Part shown: positions 4,968 through 14,223 of the stretch, one piece after another | Layout of the letters: each line of letters begins with the position of its first letter | How positions within the stretch are numbered: position 1 is the stretch's first letter | Source of the DNA: a virus | Virus record (IMG/VR): IMGVR_UViG_3300049846_000182 | Location: 1-28,331 of that record | Length of the DNA stretch: 28,331 nucleotides | Reading direction: 5' to 3' (one strand) | The notes under the pieces: generated by a model | What the model was told of the DNA's origin: nothing | Databases searched by the model: none | What the model saw: the letters and a program-made list of their open reading frames with translations, nothing else | Program-made: the position numbers and the translations under genes

Positions 4968-7856
4968 TCAGCGCACCAGCCACTCTTCAACCGAATCATT
5001 GATGTCCCGCAGCTTGAGCCAATTAGCAGCAACGGGTTGGCCTTTGCGTAGCCGGAGCTTGCCCATCAAACCGATAGGAGACCACTCGGGGCGATCCTCA
5101 CGCGGCACATAAGGCTGCGTCGGGTCGTAGTCCGGGTTGAGCTGGCGATCACCGTTTTCATCCAGTAGGTAGCCGCCGAACTCATCTTTTAGGTACTTGC
5201 CAGACCAGTGGTTCCAGGCGGCATCACCAAGAACAACAGGTGCAGCACTGACGATGCCAATGATGGTGTCGCCGTTTTCTGCGATCTTGATCTTGTTGCC
5301 GACTAGGGCGACGGGATAGCCGCGACGGTCTTCAGCATCGGGGTTGCCGTCTTCCCACTCAAAGTATTCGGCGTAGTCAGCACCACCGCCGTTCCAAGAG
5401 CCATCGGCATAGGCTTGGCCATCGCCGCGAAGGTTGAATTCAAGATCACCGCCAGCATCACTCTGGCAAGACAGAAAGCGGTATGCAGAGTTAGCGACTC
5501 TGAAAGCGGTGGCAATCAGAATCTGACCGCTGTAACTAGCATTTGAAGAGTAGTAGCGGGTGTTGTCGCCACTTACGGTTGACTGATTGTATTCATGGAA
5601 AGCACCTCCTAAGCTGTAGTAAGAACCAGTATCGCTCGCCTTGAAGTAGCCACCGCTCGTGATGCGTGCGCGCTCGGTGGCTGAGGCTGCCCCATCCGCA
5701 GTAGTGGAGAACACTAGGCGGCCTGGCATGTCATTAGCGCCAGGGGTGCCATCTACCTCTGCTGAAATAAGGGCAGCTTCAACAAATTCTGAACCGTCTG
5801 AACCCTGAAATGTCAGTGTTCCAATCGTATCGCCGCTACTAACAATCGTGTTTGATCCAACAACAGTTCCTCGACTTTTAGCGAAAACAACAAACGGCTG
5901 GTAGCCATTGTTGTTGGCATTAGAGATTAGTGCGAACGAAGACAATGTGCTTCCAGTTCCAGCACCCTCTAATTGAGCAAGCGTTGAAAATGTGGAGTTG
6001 AAGAGGTTACTACGCGCAGTAGACGTACCAACTAACAACCTGCCGGAGCTATCAACACGCGCTCTCTCCGTCCCTTCCGTCGTCACAACAAACCGGCCAT
6101 CGCTGCCGGTGTCGATGACTTCAGCGGTGGTATTGCCTTGAGTAATGCTTGATCCGCCGCCACCGGAAGCTGTAGCCCAAGACAATGTGCCAGAGCCATT
6201 AGTGCTCAGAACTTGTCCGCTGGTGCCATCTGCACTGGGGAGGGTCCAAGTGACATTGCTTGCCACAGTGGCAGGACCTTGGAAGGCAACCCAGTTGCTG
6301 CTGTCTGCATCGGCAAAGCGCAGATCAGACTGAGCGTTGAGGGTTACATCACCGGTCAGTGCGCCGCCTGCTTTGGGCAGTGCTGCATTGGCTAGGTCAT
6401 AGGCAGACTTGACCGCATTGGGAGTGGCAGCGGTGGTGGTGCTTGTGCTGCTTGTCGAATCAGTGAGCTGAACAACCCCTGCAGTTGAGGTTGAGGCAGC
6501 TGTCCCAGCAACACTGATTGATCCGCTGCCGTTTGTGATTGTGATTCCAGTGCCAGCAGTCAGCGTAGATTTGCTCAGTGTGTTGCCAGTGCTGTTGCCG
6601 ATTAGCAACTGGCCATCGGTATAAGTTGTTTGTCCCGTACCACCATCAGCCACGCCAAGCGTTCCGGTGATGCTGCTTGCACCAAGATCAACAGCAAGCG
6701 TTCCGGTTTCAGTTACAAGCCCGCCGTTTGTTTTGAGACTTAAGGCAATATCTGGTGCCGTACCACCAGAGCTTGTAATTGGGGCAGTGCCTGTCACCCC
6801 TGTGACCGTGCCACCACTGCCCGTTGCGCTGATGGTGATGCTGCCATCGCCATTGGTGATGGTGACGCCAGTGCCCTGCGTGATGGTTGCTTTTGCGAGT
6901 GTGCCATCGGTCTTGCCGATAAGCAGCTGGCCGTTGCTGTAAGTGGTCTGCCCGGTGCCGCCATAACCAGTGGCGATTGTGCTGCCCTGCCATGTACCGG
7001 TGCCAATGGTGCCAACACTGGTGAGGCTGCTGCTAACGACTGCAGTGCCGAGACTGGTGGCATCCAAGACCTTGGTGCCAGCAATGCGGTATTCCTTAGC
7101 GCTGGCAATGTTGACGTGTTCGCTCAGCGTCCACGCATCGGTGGCATCGATCCAGTTAATCGTTTTGTCAGTAGTGCCTTTGAGCGTGATGCCACCACCA
7201 TCGGCCGTTATATCGGTAGGTGTTGCAACATCACCAAGGATGACATTTTTATCCTCTACAACAAGATTTTGAGTATTGATATTTGTCGTAGTTCCATTTA
7301 CTGTTAAATCTCCAGTGATGGTTACTGAAGAATCAAATGTTGCAGACCCAGTTACATCGAGCGTGCCAGGAATGTCGACATTATCTGTCCATTCAACGCC
7401 CGTGCCAGCGGCATCAGTCTGCAGAAGTTGACGGGCAGCGCCATCAGCAAGCTTGCTAACAGCAATTTCAGCATTGGCGGCAATATCTGCGTTTGTGATG
7501 CTGGCATTTCCGCCGACAACCACAGTTCCGCTCTGGTTTGGCAGCAGAATCGTGCGGTCTGCAGTCGGATTGACCACGCCAAGTGTGGTTTCAAAGCCAT
7601 CGGCAGTGCTGCCCTCAAACGTCAGCGTGCCAGTGGTGCCGATTTCTAAGTTGCCGAGGACCGTGCCACCTGAAACAATCGACGGGAAGTAGGCAAGACC
7701 ACTCCAGTTATTCGTGCCGTTGCCGATTTTGAACTTTTTAGTGTCTGATTCCAGCCCCAGTTCGTTGGCGAGCAGTACCGGGTTTACGGATGTCCAGTTG
7801 GCAGCCGTGTCAGCCCGAATCTGCAGACGTACTTGAACTGTGGTTGGAGTGGTCAC
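4968..7856 (-). CDS. Tail fibre/spike with self-cleaving C-terminal domain
   Basis: A 962-aa receptor-binding tail protein (GTG start at 7856). Residues 5-58 resemble the N-terminal attachment domain of Mtd-like tail proteins (ADTAANWTSVNPVLLANELG, ending FKIGNGTNNWSGLAYFP). The shaft is Gly/Thr/Ser-rich, with two copies of a GGTGQTTYxxGQLLIG repeat (298-345, 405-451) and a fibre repeat (about 460-495, GVVQLTDSTSS). The end, from about residue 825 (ADYAEYFEWEDGN, later GDTIIGIVSAAPVVLGDAAW), matches the Peptidase_G2 intramolecular chaperone type, which helps trimers fold and then cleaves itself off. Low-complexity repeats make phase and copy number prone to change, which is typical of host-range proteins. 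Confidence 0.85.
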   Translation of the reverse strand: MTTPTTVQVRLQIRADTAANWTSVNPVLLANELGLESDTKKFKIGNGTNNWSGLAYFPSIVSGGTVLGNLEIGTTGTLTFEGSTADGFETTLGVVNPTADRTILLPNQSGTVVVGGNASITNADIAANAEIAVSKLADGAARQLLQTDAAGTGVEWTDNVDIPGTLDVTGSATFDSSVTITGDLTVNGTTTNINTQNLVVEDKNVILGDVATPTDITADGGGITLKGTTDKTINWIDATDAWTLSEHVNIASAKEYRIAGTKVLDATSLGTAVVSSSLTSVGTIGTGTWQGSTIATGYGGTGQTTYSNGQLLIGKTDGTLAKATITQGTGVTITNGDGSITISATGSGGTVTGVTGTAPITSSGGTAPDIALSLKTNGGLVTETGTLAVDLGASSITGTLGVADGGTGQTTYTDGQLLIGNSTGNTLSKSTLTAGTGITITNGSGSISVAGTAASTSTAGVVQLTDSTSSTSTTTAATPNAVKSAYDLANAALPKAGGALTGDVTLNAQSDLRFADADSSNWVAFQGPATVASNVTWTLPSADGTSGQVLSTNGSGTLSWATASGGGGSSITQGNTTAEVIDTGSDGRFVVTTEGTERARVDSSGRLLVGTSTARSNLFNSTFSTLAQLEGAGTGSTLSSFALISNANNNGYQPFVVFAKSRGTVVGSNTIVSSGDTIGTLTFQGSDGSEFVEAALISAEVDGTPGANDMPGRLVFSTTADGAASATERARITSGGYFKASDTGSYYSLGGAFHEYNQSTVSGDNTRYYSSNASYSGQILIATAFRVANSAYRFLSCQSDAGGDLEFNLRGDGQAYADGSWNGGGADYAEYFEWEDGNPDAEDRRGYPVALVGNKIKIAENGDTIIGIVSAAPVVLGDAAWNHWSGKYLKDEFGGYLLDENGDRQLNPDYDPTQPYVPREDRPEWSPIGLMGKLRLRKGQPVAANWLKLRDINDSVEEWLVR
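6504..6965 (-). repeat. Two imperfect copies of an approx. 48-codon tail-fibre repeat
   Basis: Inside the fibre gene, 6822-6965 and 6504-6644 encode two related blocks. Both begin GGTGQTT(Y), continue GQLLIG, then (Q/A)GTG(V/I)TITNG and (D/S)GSI. They are separated by about 59 codons of related Gly/Thr-rich shaft. They probably arose by internal duplication. Confidence 0.7.
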
Positions 7857-8368
7857 TGGCTTGCGCCTCCGCCTTGCAAAATAAGCGTAGCTGTAACACT
7901 AGCCGTAGCACCATTTAACGTGAACGGCTGATAACCCACGAAGGCAAAGGAGCTAAACGCGGTTGTTGCGGGCAAGCCGGCATCACCGCCGTCCAAAATG
8001 TACGTCAAGTTGACGCCATCAATAACGCGCAGGCTAAAACTGACGTTGTAATGCAGCCCGGTGTGCTCCTCTTCTGGTGCTGATGCGTACCGATACAACG
8101 AGCTGAGTGATACGACAGTTAAGCCGCCCCAAATGTCCGTTGGAACCGTGAAGTACGACAGCGAGGCTTGGTTTTCGTAGTAGTGCTGCCGCAGGATCGC
8201 AACTTGCGTTTGACTTAGCCCCCGGTAAACAATGCGTAAAACCTGATTGTTGACTGCTTTGCTGTGACGGAAGCGGACCGGACCAGCAAAAGTAGAAACC
8301 TCGCTGATGTTGGCGCGGCCCATATCAAAGCCGATTTCGTTCGGAACCAGTGTTGGGAATACGGTCAT
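7853..8368 (-). CDS. Tail/baseplate accessory protein, paralogue of the next gene upstream
   Basis: A 171-aa protein with a beta-rich composition. The opening (FPTLVPNEIGFDMG) and the segment NNQVLRIVYRGLSQTQVAILRQHYYEN parallel the protein encoded just upstream at 8365-8733 (VVNGYTLRLGFTGLTQAQHFEITSHY). I read the two as duplicated tail-tip subunits. The C-terminal 40 residues are extra (Gly/Ala/Thr-rich, ending GGGASQ). It overlaps the fibre gene by 4 nt (GTGA) and its neighbour by 4 nt. The position between the tip protein and the fibre suggests a connector for the fibre. Confidence 0.65.
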   Translation of the reverse strand: MTVFPTLVPNEIGFDMGRANISEVSTFAGPVRFRHSKAVNNQVLRIVYRGLSQTQVAILRQHYYENQASLSYFTVPTDIWGGLTVVSLSSLYRYASAPEEEHTGLHYNVSFSLRVIDGVNLTYILDGGDAGLPATTAFSSFAFVGYQPFTLNGATASVTATLILQGGGASQ

Positions 8369-8733
8369 AACGTGTACGGCGCCACTAGCTCCAGTTCAAC
8401 GCTAACGGAGATCACATCAGGCATATACGTTGTGTCTGGTGCTTTGACATAGATCCAGCTATAGCCGGAAGGGAATGTCAGCCCAGACCCCAGAAGTGTG
8501 ATTGCGTCTAAATCGAACGGCTCAAATCTGCCGTGCAACATGTAGTGGCTCGTGATCTCAAAATGCTGGGCTTGCGTGAGTCCGGTAAAGCCAAGTCGTA
8601 GCGTGTATCCGTTGACGACGTTGGCGTGACGCACCATCAATTCGTCACCGTCTAGTGCCCCAAGTGGCGTGGATGGCGCAGCTCCAGGGGTGTATGTACG
8701 AGATTGCGGATTGAGTGCCGGAAAGTTAGCCAT
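8365..8733 (-). CDS. Tail/baseplate accessory protein
   Basis: A 122-aa beta-rich protein (FPALNPQSRTYTPGAAPSTP, then VVNGYTLRLGFTGLTQAQHF). It shares the order N-terminal loop, (V)xxxLRxxxxGL(S/T)QxQ and a beta-rich end with the downstream 171-aa protein. It overlaps both neighbours (1 and 4 nt). The function is inferred only from its place between the large tip protein and the fibre. Confidence 0.65.
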   Translation of the reverse strand: MANFPALNPQSRTYTPGAAPSTPLGALDGDELMVRHANVVNGYTLRLGFTGLTQAQHFEITSHYMLHGRFEPFDLDAITLLGSGLTFPSGYSWIYVKAPDTTYMPDVISVSVELELVAPYTL

Positions 8734-11153
8734 TATTCGCCCTCACTTTGGTCTGTGCGACCTTCCCATTCTGCTGCAACAGTGCTGCCGTTGACGCTGA
8801 ACTCCCATTTGCCAGCCACTGACAGCGTGCGACCTGTTACGGTGCCGCTCCAGCTAAAACCCGTTGTAGAACCAGAACAAGGGCTCGAATTGTATGCAAA
8901 AAACTTATCATAGTAAGACAGCTCTCCTATTGCATATAAGCCTGTTGGATTTGTGGTTTTATTAGTTGTGTATACAGATGCTCTCCAGTTGACAGGCCCA
9001 ACAGCCGGGCATGTTGTTGCATTATTACTTGCGAGGGGAACGTTAGTAACGCAGCCCCACACACCACTTATGGTCGCTGCCATATTTCCGGCAGAAATGT
9101 TTAACCAAGCAGATGTATATGCAGTTCTACCGGAAGGTGTTGTTTTTGTTCCAGTCCAGCGGACGTAGTTGTAGAAGTTGTAGTTTGCCTCCACAGGACC
9201 AGTCGTTTGTGTAACTGGCGAGCCATAACCATCGGGAGAACTTGGATCAGGGCAACGGCTATCAGCTTCAATCGTGTAATCAATATCCTCAGTGCCAACG
9301 GTATAGGTGCTTGTTGCACTGCCAACCAAATTGTCTTGCTGTACTTGAGTGCGCTCGCCGCCGTCTTTGGGTCGCTTGTACCAGGTGACTTGACCGTTTG
9401 GACACGTAGGCGCTGTCTCTAAATCGTCGCCGTTTAATGGTCGACCAAAGTCACCAGTTGCTCCAGTAATTTCAGGCGCAGTTTCTTCAATTGGATCTTC
9501 TGGGTTTGTTGTGTCACCCGCTGGGCTGCTACCGCCTGATGCGCCAATAACGTTGTTACGTCCCCCTGGAATCGTTGCATTATCGGGTCCGAATGTAATT
9601 GGCGTGGTGTTAGACGTAATCGTCGGAGTCGGTACGGTGTACTCAAAATTATCCGGGTCAGGAAGTACCGGCGGGTCAGGATCTGGCGTATTAGCAATGC
9701 TCGAACTGTCTGTGCGACGTCCCGCAATGTCGCAAGAAAAATCTGTCCTACCGGTTGCCATCGTGTAACCAGCGCCAACAGCCTCAGCAACTTTTAGTGC
9801 TACAAGACTGCGGTTTTGCTCATCAATCGGGAAGTGCGTTAGATCCAGGGTCACAACACCGCTGGTTGCCTTGCTGATGCGGTCTACTTCGTAAAAGAAA
9901 TCGTGGATTGCGTAGTCGGTAACGTCTGTCTCCCGTGCCAGCTGAACGCGCACAATGTCGCCTAGTTCCAGCGTGCTGTTAAAGGCGCCGGGGCGGACTT
10001 GGATGCGCAGGCTGTGCGTGATGTACTTACGGCGAGCAGCGTAATAAGTGCCTACCTTGACCGCGTGATTTTCAGAGGCGCAGTATTCACTTAGGTCGTA
10101 CTGCTCGTATGGACCAGTCAGTGCCTCACCAGTAAAACGCACTTCTGTGGTGCGAATGATGCCAATGTCGTCGTCTGGCTGCTGGCGCCACAACACCACG
10201 ATGCAGGCTGGCAGGCGTTGCTCCAGTGGCACATAGTCAATCTCAAAGCCGTTGGGCAGGAGATCGTTTTCGGTGAATTTGTACTCGGCTGTGATTGCGG
10301 TTGTTTTAATTGTGTAGTCGTTATTGATTGGAAGGCGTGGTTTGAGGATTTTCTTTCCGGCGCGATCACAGAAGCGCAACAGGAATCCTGCGCTTGTGCT
10401 GTATAACCACTCTTCAAGGTTTGTGGATGCTTGGACGATGCCGTTAAACAGTAATCCGTTGGTGTTTGTGAATTGAGCAGCGGTCAACATCGCCGCAGAA
10501 TCGATCAGCGTGCCTGGGACGCGATTGGTCTGCGTGATCAGATACAGAACAAGATCGACAAAGTTATTGCTGGAACCGACAACGCTATCAATGATGCGCG
10601 TGACCTGCATCCCGTTGCGTACGAAAACGTGAACCTGTTTATTCCAAGTGTCGTCAGCGTCGGCGTGCGTGTTTGCATAACTCAGCGTCGTCATATTGTC
10701 GTAACTTCCACTGGTTCCGCAGTAGTACGGGCAGTTCCAAGGAGTTTTGCCGGCAACGACGGTTACGGTATTGCCTGGGTTCCAAGTGCCAGCGCGGGCG
10801 TCATAAGCCTGCGCCCAAGTACCAACGCGACAAGCACGCTGGAATACATCCCGGACCTGAACTAGGGGCAGTTGCCCCTCACTCAGAACAAGCTCTAGGT
10901 TTACGGTTAGTTCGTTTGTAACGGCGTTGTTGCTATATGCCGCCTCGGTTGCTTTTGGGCTAACCAGCACACCGCCGATGCTGTCAATACGACGGCAAAA
11001 GACAATCGGGATCGGCTCGCCTAAAACAACAGCCTGCTGATCAGAGTCAAGCGAAGTGGCGCCAGCGGCTGCGTCGTCCTGCAACGGTGTGCTGATCGCC
11101 TCGCTTTGTGCACGAGAAACAAAAAGCGGCTCTGTGATTTGAAATTCGCTCAT
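8733..11153 (-). CDS. Tail tip attachment protein (J/TipJ-like)
   Basis: An 806-aa protein, the largest conserved part of the distal tail. Residues 40-60 (VVLGEPIPIVFCRRIDSIGG) and the region about 230-440, including LPNGFEIDYVPLEQRLP and FNSTLELGDIVRVQLARE, resemble the phage tail tip/hub family related to lambda gpJ. After residue 490 there is a Pro/Asp linker (NTPDPDPPVLPDPDN), then Thr/Gly-rich regions and a probable Ig-like or carbohydrate-binding C-terminal domain (about 680-800, many Cys, Trp and Tyr). The hub-like core would close the tail tube, and the variable end would contact the cell surface. Confidence 0.75.
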   Translation of the reverse strand: MSEFQITEPLFVSRAQSEAISTPLQDDAAAGATSLDSDQQAVVLGEPIPIVFCRRIDSIGGVLVSPKATEAAYSNNAVTNELTVNLELVLSEGQLPLVQVRDVFQRACRVGTWAQAYDARAGTWNPGNTVTVVAGKTPWNCPYYCGTSGSYDNMTTLSYANTHADADDTWNKQVHVFVRNGMQVTRIIDSVVGSSNNFVDLVLYLITQTNRVPGTLIDSAAMLTAAQFTNTNGLLFNGIVQASTNLEEWLYSTSAGFLLRFCDRAGKKILKPRLPINNDYTIKTTAITAEYKFTENDLLPNGFEIDYVPLEQRLPACIVVLWRQQPDDDIGIIRTTEVRFTGEALTGPYEQYDLSEYCASENHAVKVGTYYAARRKYITHSLRIQVRPGAFNSTLELGDIVRVQLARETDVTDYAIHDFFYEVDRISKATSGVVTLDLTHFPIDEQNRSLVALKVAEAVGAGYTMATGRTDFSCDIAGRRTDSSSIANTPDPDPPVLPDPDNFEYTVPTPTITSNTTPITFGPDNATIPGGRNNVIGASGGSSPAGDTTNPEDPIEETAPEITGATGDFGRPLNGDDLETAPTCPNGQVTWYKRPKDGGERTQVQQDNLVGSATSTYTVGTEDIDYTIEADSRCPDPSSPDGYGSPVTQTTGPVEANYNFYNYVRWTGTKTTPSGRTAYTSAWLNISAGNMAATISGVWGCVTNVPLASNNATTCPAVGPVNWRASVYTTNKTTNPTGLYAIGELSYYDKFFAYNSSPCSGSTTGFSWSGTVTGRTLSVAGKWEFSVNGSTVAAEWEGRTDQSEGE

Positions 11154-11611
11154 ATCCGTAGGGGAGTGCCGACCAGAGCCGTGGTGTACGTGCGGGGCGG
11201 GGCTTGCGCTCCAACGGGTGCCAACCCTGATCCTAGGGTCACTGACAGGGATGTAAACCCGCCGCGCACTTCTACTACTTCACCAAACACAGAGGCGATT
11301 AGGACCTGACTGGCAGATGGCGTCGTTTGTGTGGCAAGCGTGTTGAACTCATACATTCGTACTTCGCACAGCCAGTTCAGTCCTAAGGCGTAAGTAAACG
11401 TTTCGACAGCCTCGTTTGTGGCGGGGACTTGCAAAGTAAAGCGTTCGCCTGGAGTGCTGCCTCCTGTAAAAGCATCAATCGTAAAAGGGTGGTAATTCCA
11501 AGTCTTGCTATCAAATGTGATTGTCTGATTGACGTAGTAGGACTGCCAACGCTGGAAATCAGTCGCCCCTGAGAAGACCCTTAAATATACGGATTGACTT
11601 CTGTTCGTCAT
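11150..11611 (-). CDS. Distal tail protein (minor tail protein)
   Basis: A 153-aa beta-rich protein (RSQSVYLRVFSGATDFQRW, later FGEVVEVRGGFTSLSVTLGS). Its place between tape measure and tip protein matches the minor tail proteins that join tube and tip (the M/L position in lambda). I do not recognise a specific family. It overlaps the tip gene by 4 nt and the tape-measure stop by 1 nt. Confidence 0.68.
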   Translation of the reverse strand: MTNRSQSVYLRVFSGATDFQRWQSYYVNQTITFDSKTWNYHPFTIDAFTGGSTPGERFTLQVPATNEAVETFTYALGLNWLCEVRMYEFNTLATQTTPSASQVLIASVFGEVVEVRGGFTSLSVTLGSGLAPVGAQAPPRTYTTALVGTPLRI

Positions 11612-13590
11612 CAGCGAACTCCTGCGTAACGGCGAGCACCGGCGGAGCGATTCGTGTTCGTCAGCGCGATTGCCATTGTCTGCAGTGCAGATTCAAGATC
11701 GCCCATCGTCACGTACCTTGTGCCCTCCATTTGGGTGACAGGTCCAGTTTGAATGTTGATTGAAGGAACGGTGGTGCTACTGCCACTTGCGGTGGAGTTT
11801 GGAATTGCTGCAGCGCCTTGACGCCCAGAGATCCAATTCTGAGCAAATGCGTCAGCCTTGCTTTGCGGAACGATGTACTCAGGCTCGCCACCTTCCCCAA
11901 CAAGCGCCAGTGTCGGACGGGTAACAACACCACCTTCAGCAAATCGTGGCAACTTGATCTGAGGAACAAGAGGCAGATCTGGACCAGGAAGACTGTTAGC
12001 AGCCTTGATTAGGTTGTTGATCCCGTTTATAGCAATATTTAGTGATCCTTCGATTATGCCAATCAAGCTATTGAATACACTTTTGACAACATTTACAGCA
12101 GCCTTAAAAGGAGCCGTAATAACGTCTGTAATCTTTACGGCAATACCTTTAATGAAATCAACAAGTCTTGGAAAGGCCGCCTTAATTGGCTCAATAAACA
12201 TCTTATTGATAAACTCCCACGCGTCTCTATAGGGCTTCGTCAGAATATCAAATACAAGCTTCACACCTTGCTGGAATACTTTTACGATCTTGTCCCAGTT
12301 GTCAGTGATTGGCTTAAAAAAGTTGGAAATAAAAGCAGCTGCGGCTTTGCCTGCTTCTTTGATGAAGATTCCAAAGCCACCAATCAGGTCTTGGAACCAT
12401 TTGCCAATTCCTTTAAAAGCGTCGCCGATCTTGTCCCGAAAAGCATAAATTGCAACACCGGCAGCTACAACAGCCACAACAATACCAACCGGACCAGTCA
12501 ACAATGCAACGATGGCTGTAAGTGCAGGACCAAGGGCTCCCAACCAACCAGCAACAGTCGCCAATATGGACAGCCCACTAAATGCGGAAATCAATCCACC
12601 AACTGCGGTGATGATTGTTCCAAATGCAGAAATTACGATACCCAGCGGAACTGCGATCAATGAAAAAGCAATCGTGATTGCACCTAGAGCGATAATCAGC
12701 TTTTGAGCTGGCTCAGGAAGTTTCGTAAATGCATTAAGGAGACCAATCATAAAATCGCCGATTGGCTTCAATGTCTGCGCAATAGTTGCACCAACCCCAA
12801 GCTCTTTGAATTTGGCAATGACTTCAGATAGCTTTTGAACAAGTGGCGTGAATATAGGTAGCAGCTGAGTTCCGATTGTTGTATTGAGATTTTCTAGGGC
12901 AGCTTGGAATAGTTTGTATGGATCTGGCGGCGGTGGCTTGATTTTATTCAATTCACCCATTGCCTTAATGATTACATCTGTCGTGATCTTTCCGTCAGCG
13001 CCAAGTTGTTTGACCTCGCCAACAGTTACACCCATGACTTTGGCGACAGCCTGACCAACCATGGGCAAACGCTCCATGATCGAACGCAACTCATCACCCT
13101 GCAAAGCGCCAGAGCCCATGGCCTGACTTAGCTGCAGCATGACGCCTTCTGTATCTGCCGCAGACAGATTCATCATGGCGGCTGCATTATTGACGCCAGT
13201 AAACGTCTTGCCAATATTGTCAAGGCTGACGCCCATTGGACGCAAACGCCCGTAGAGATCAGCAACTGCTTTTGCAGCTGTCGTTTGCCCTAGTCCGTAT
13301 TTAGCTGCAGCATCAGTAGCCAGCTTGGTTACACCTTCTGTTTCTTTGTACTGTCCCGATAAAGCTTTAATTGTTTTTCCAGTTCTATCTGCTTCAATTC
13401 CAGCTTTAACAAATCCGCTGACAGCAGCACCGGCGCCAATGCTCGCGGCAATTCCTGCCAAGCCAGACATTTGCTGACCAATCTTGGTGATACCACCACC
13501 AAGTCCTTTAATCGCGCCGTCTAAACCTTTCAGTCCTGCCAGAGCTTTGCTGGCGTCTAGGTTGACCGCGATATTGGCAACGACGCTCAC
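11611..13590 (-). CDS. Tape measure protein
   Basis: A 659-aa protein that sets tail length and is ejected with the DNA. Residues 70-215 hold the conserved tape-measure domain (LSQAMGSGALQGDELRSIME, RLPMVGQAVAKVMG). Residues about 300-385 have several hydrophobic stretches (ITIAFSLIAVPLGIVISAFG, VGIVVAVVAAGVAIYAF), and the C-terminal part contains the typical FAEGGVVTRPTLALVGEGG motif. At about 1.5 Angstrom per residue this predicts a tail near 100 nm; that factor is the usual rule, not measured here. The start is GTG at 13590-13588 with AAGGG upstream, 26 nt after the GT frameshift product ends. Confidence 0.9.
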   Translation of the reverse strand: MSVVANIAVNLDASKALAGLKGLDGAIKGLGGGITKIGQQMSGLAGIAASIGAGAAVSGFVKAGIEADRTGKTIKALSGQYKETEGVTKLATDAAAKYGLGQTTAAKAVADLYGRLRPMGVSLDNIGKTFTGVNNAAAMMNLSAADTEGVMLQLSQAMGSGALQGDELRSIMERLPMVGQAVAKVMGVTVGEVKQLGADGKITTDVIIKAMGELNKIKPPPPDPYKLFQAALENLNTTIGTQLLPIFTPLVQKLSEVIAKFKELGVGATIAQTLKPIGDFMIGLLNAFTKLPEPAQKLIIALGAITIAFSLIAVPLGIVISAFGTIITAVGGLISAFSGLSILATVAGWLGALGPALTAIVALLTGPVGIVVAVVAAGVAIYAFRDKIGDAFKGIGKWFQDLIGGFGIFIKEAGKAAAAFISNFFKPITDNWDKIVKVFQQGVKLVFDILTKPYRDAWEFINKMFIEPIKAAFPRLVDFIKGIAVKITDVITAPFKAAVNVVKSVFNSLIGIIEGSLNIAINGINNLIKAANSLPGPDLPLVPQIKLPRFAEGGVVTRPTLALVGEGGEPEYIVPQSKADAFAQNWISGRQGAAAIPNSTASGSSTTVPSINIQTGPVTQMEGTRYVTMGDLESALQTMAIALTNTNRSAGARRYAGVR

Positions 13591-13616
13591 GGTAAACCCT
13601 TAGCGATACATCGATT

Positions 13617-14140
13617 CTACCTACGCTTTCTTGCTGCCTTGGCTTCCTCTTCGCGCTCGATCTTGAAAAAGGTATTCCACAAAAGCAGTTCTTCAGGCGT
13701 AATACGCTCTAAAAGCTCAGCCAACGTACAGCCAAGCTCTTTGGCAAGCGACAACTGGAGCATCAGCAGGTTATCCCGCCTTAGCTCCTGACTCAGTTTC
13801 CCGTGTCAATCTCCACCACGTCGTCTTGGATCAGCGCCAAAATGATCCGCTGCAGATCACTGTCACGTACCTCGTTTTTAAGCTCAGCTACTTCGCCAGC
13901 TTGGAACATGCGGTTACCGTTTTCATCCTGCGCCTTTTGCACTAGGAGTTGAATCGCCAAGGCGTTTGGATCGTTGCTATTGGCAGCCTTAGTTGCACGC
14001 TCACGTTCTGCCATCGTCAGCGCAGTGTGCCAAAACTCAAATTCAGAGCCATCGCTAAGCGTTACGACCTTGCGGATAGGCACAAGGTTTGCAGCCTTCT
14101 TTAGGCGATCAAGAGCACGCACAGGCTGAGCAGGAGACAT
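13617..14140 (-). CDS. Tail assembly chaperone GT (product of -1 frameshift)
   Basis: Reading gene G to its last sense codon and then slipping back one base at GGGAAAC (13802-13796) gives a 59-codon extension in the -1 frame, starting LSQELRRDNLLMLQLSLAKE, continuing with ITPEELLLWNTFF, and ending at TAG 13619-13617. The extension has the features of lambda gpT-type and similar extensions (LG-C-TLAELLE, TPEELLLW). The fusion is 174 aa with the ATG at 14140. No separate start with a ribosome-binding site is seen for the extension. In related phages G and GT bind the tape measure in a fixed ratio during tail assembly. Confidence 0.82.
13793..14140 (-). CDS. Tail assembly chaperone G
   Basis: A 115-aa protein (ATG at 14140-14138; a TTG three codons upstream is less likely). 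It has the usual chaperone arrangement: an early segment linked to substrate recognition (VVTLSDGSEFEFWHTALT), a helical middle and an acidic end (LALIQDDVVEIDTGN). It lies between the major tail protein and the tape measure. Its stop TGA directly follows a slippery heptamer, so most ribosomes terminate and a minority make GT. Confidence 0.8.
   Translation of the reverse strand: MSPAQPVRALDRLKKAANLVPIRKVVTLSDGSEFEFWHTALTMAERERATKAANSNDPNALAIQLLVQKAQDENGNRMFQAGEVAELKNEVRDSDLQRIILALIQDDVVEIDTGN
13796..13802 (-). promoter_or_regulatory. -1 ribosomal frameshift slippery site GGGAAAC
   Basis: On the - strand the heptamer G GGA AAC is in the correct phase (X XXY YYZ) and is followed at once by the zero-frame stop TGA. 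Slippage puts ribosomes in the frame that encodes the gpT-like extension. Position, phase and downstream coding all agree. Confidence 0.85.
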
Positions 14141-14173
14141 AAAAGACAATCTTTGCGCTCTACTTTAAGCATG

Positions 14174-14200
14174 AAAAAGCCCCCGGTGCAACCCAGGGGC
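14174..14200 (-). terminator. Terminator after the major tail protein
   Basis: On the - strand GCCCCTGG pairs with CCGGGGGC (one T-G pair) around a 6-nt loop, followed by TTTTT. It sits between the major tail gene stop (14224) and gene G, so it would lower expression of chaperone and tape measure relative to the abundant tail tube protein. Confidence 0.75.
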
Positions 14201-14223
14201 AAGTCATCTCCTAATTCAAGTTA

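Noticed and set aside
12268-12663. 131-aa + strand ORF rich in Asn, Cys and Ser
   Set aside because: It is antisense to the tape measure gene and its composition mirrors the Ala/Ile/Val codons there.
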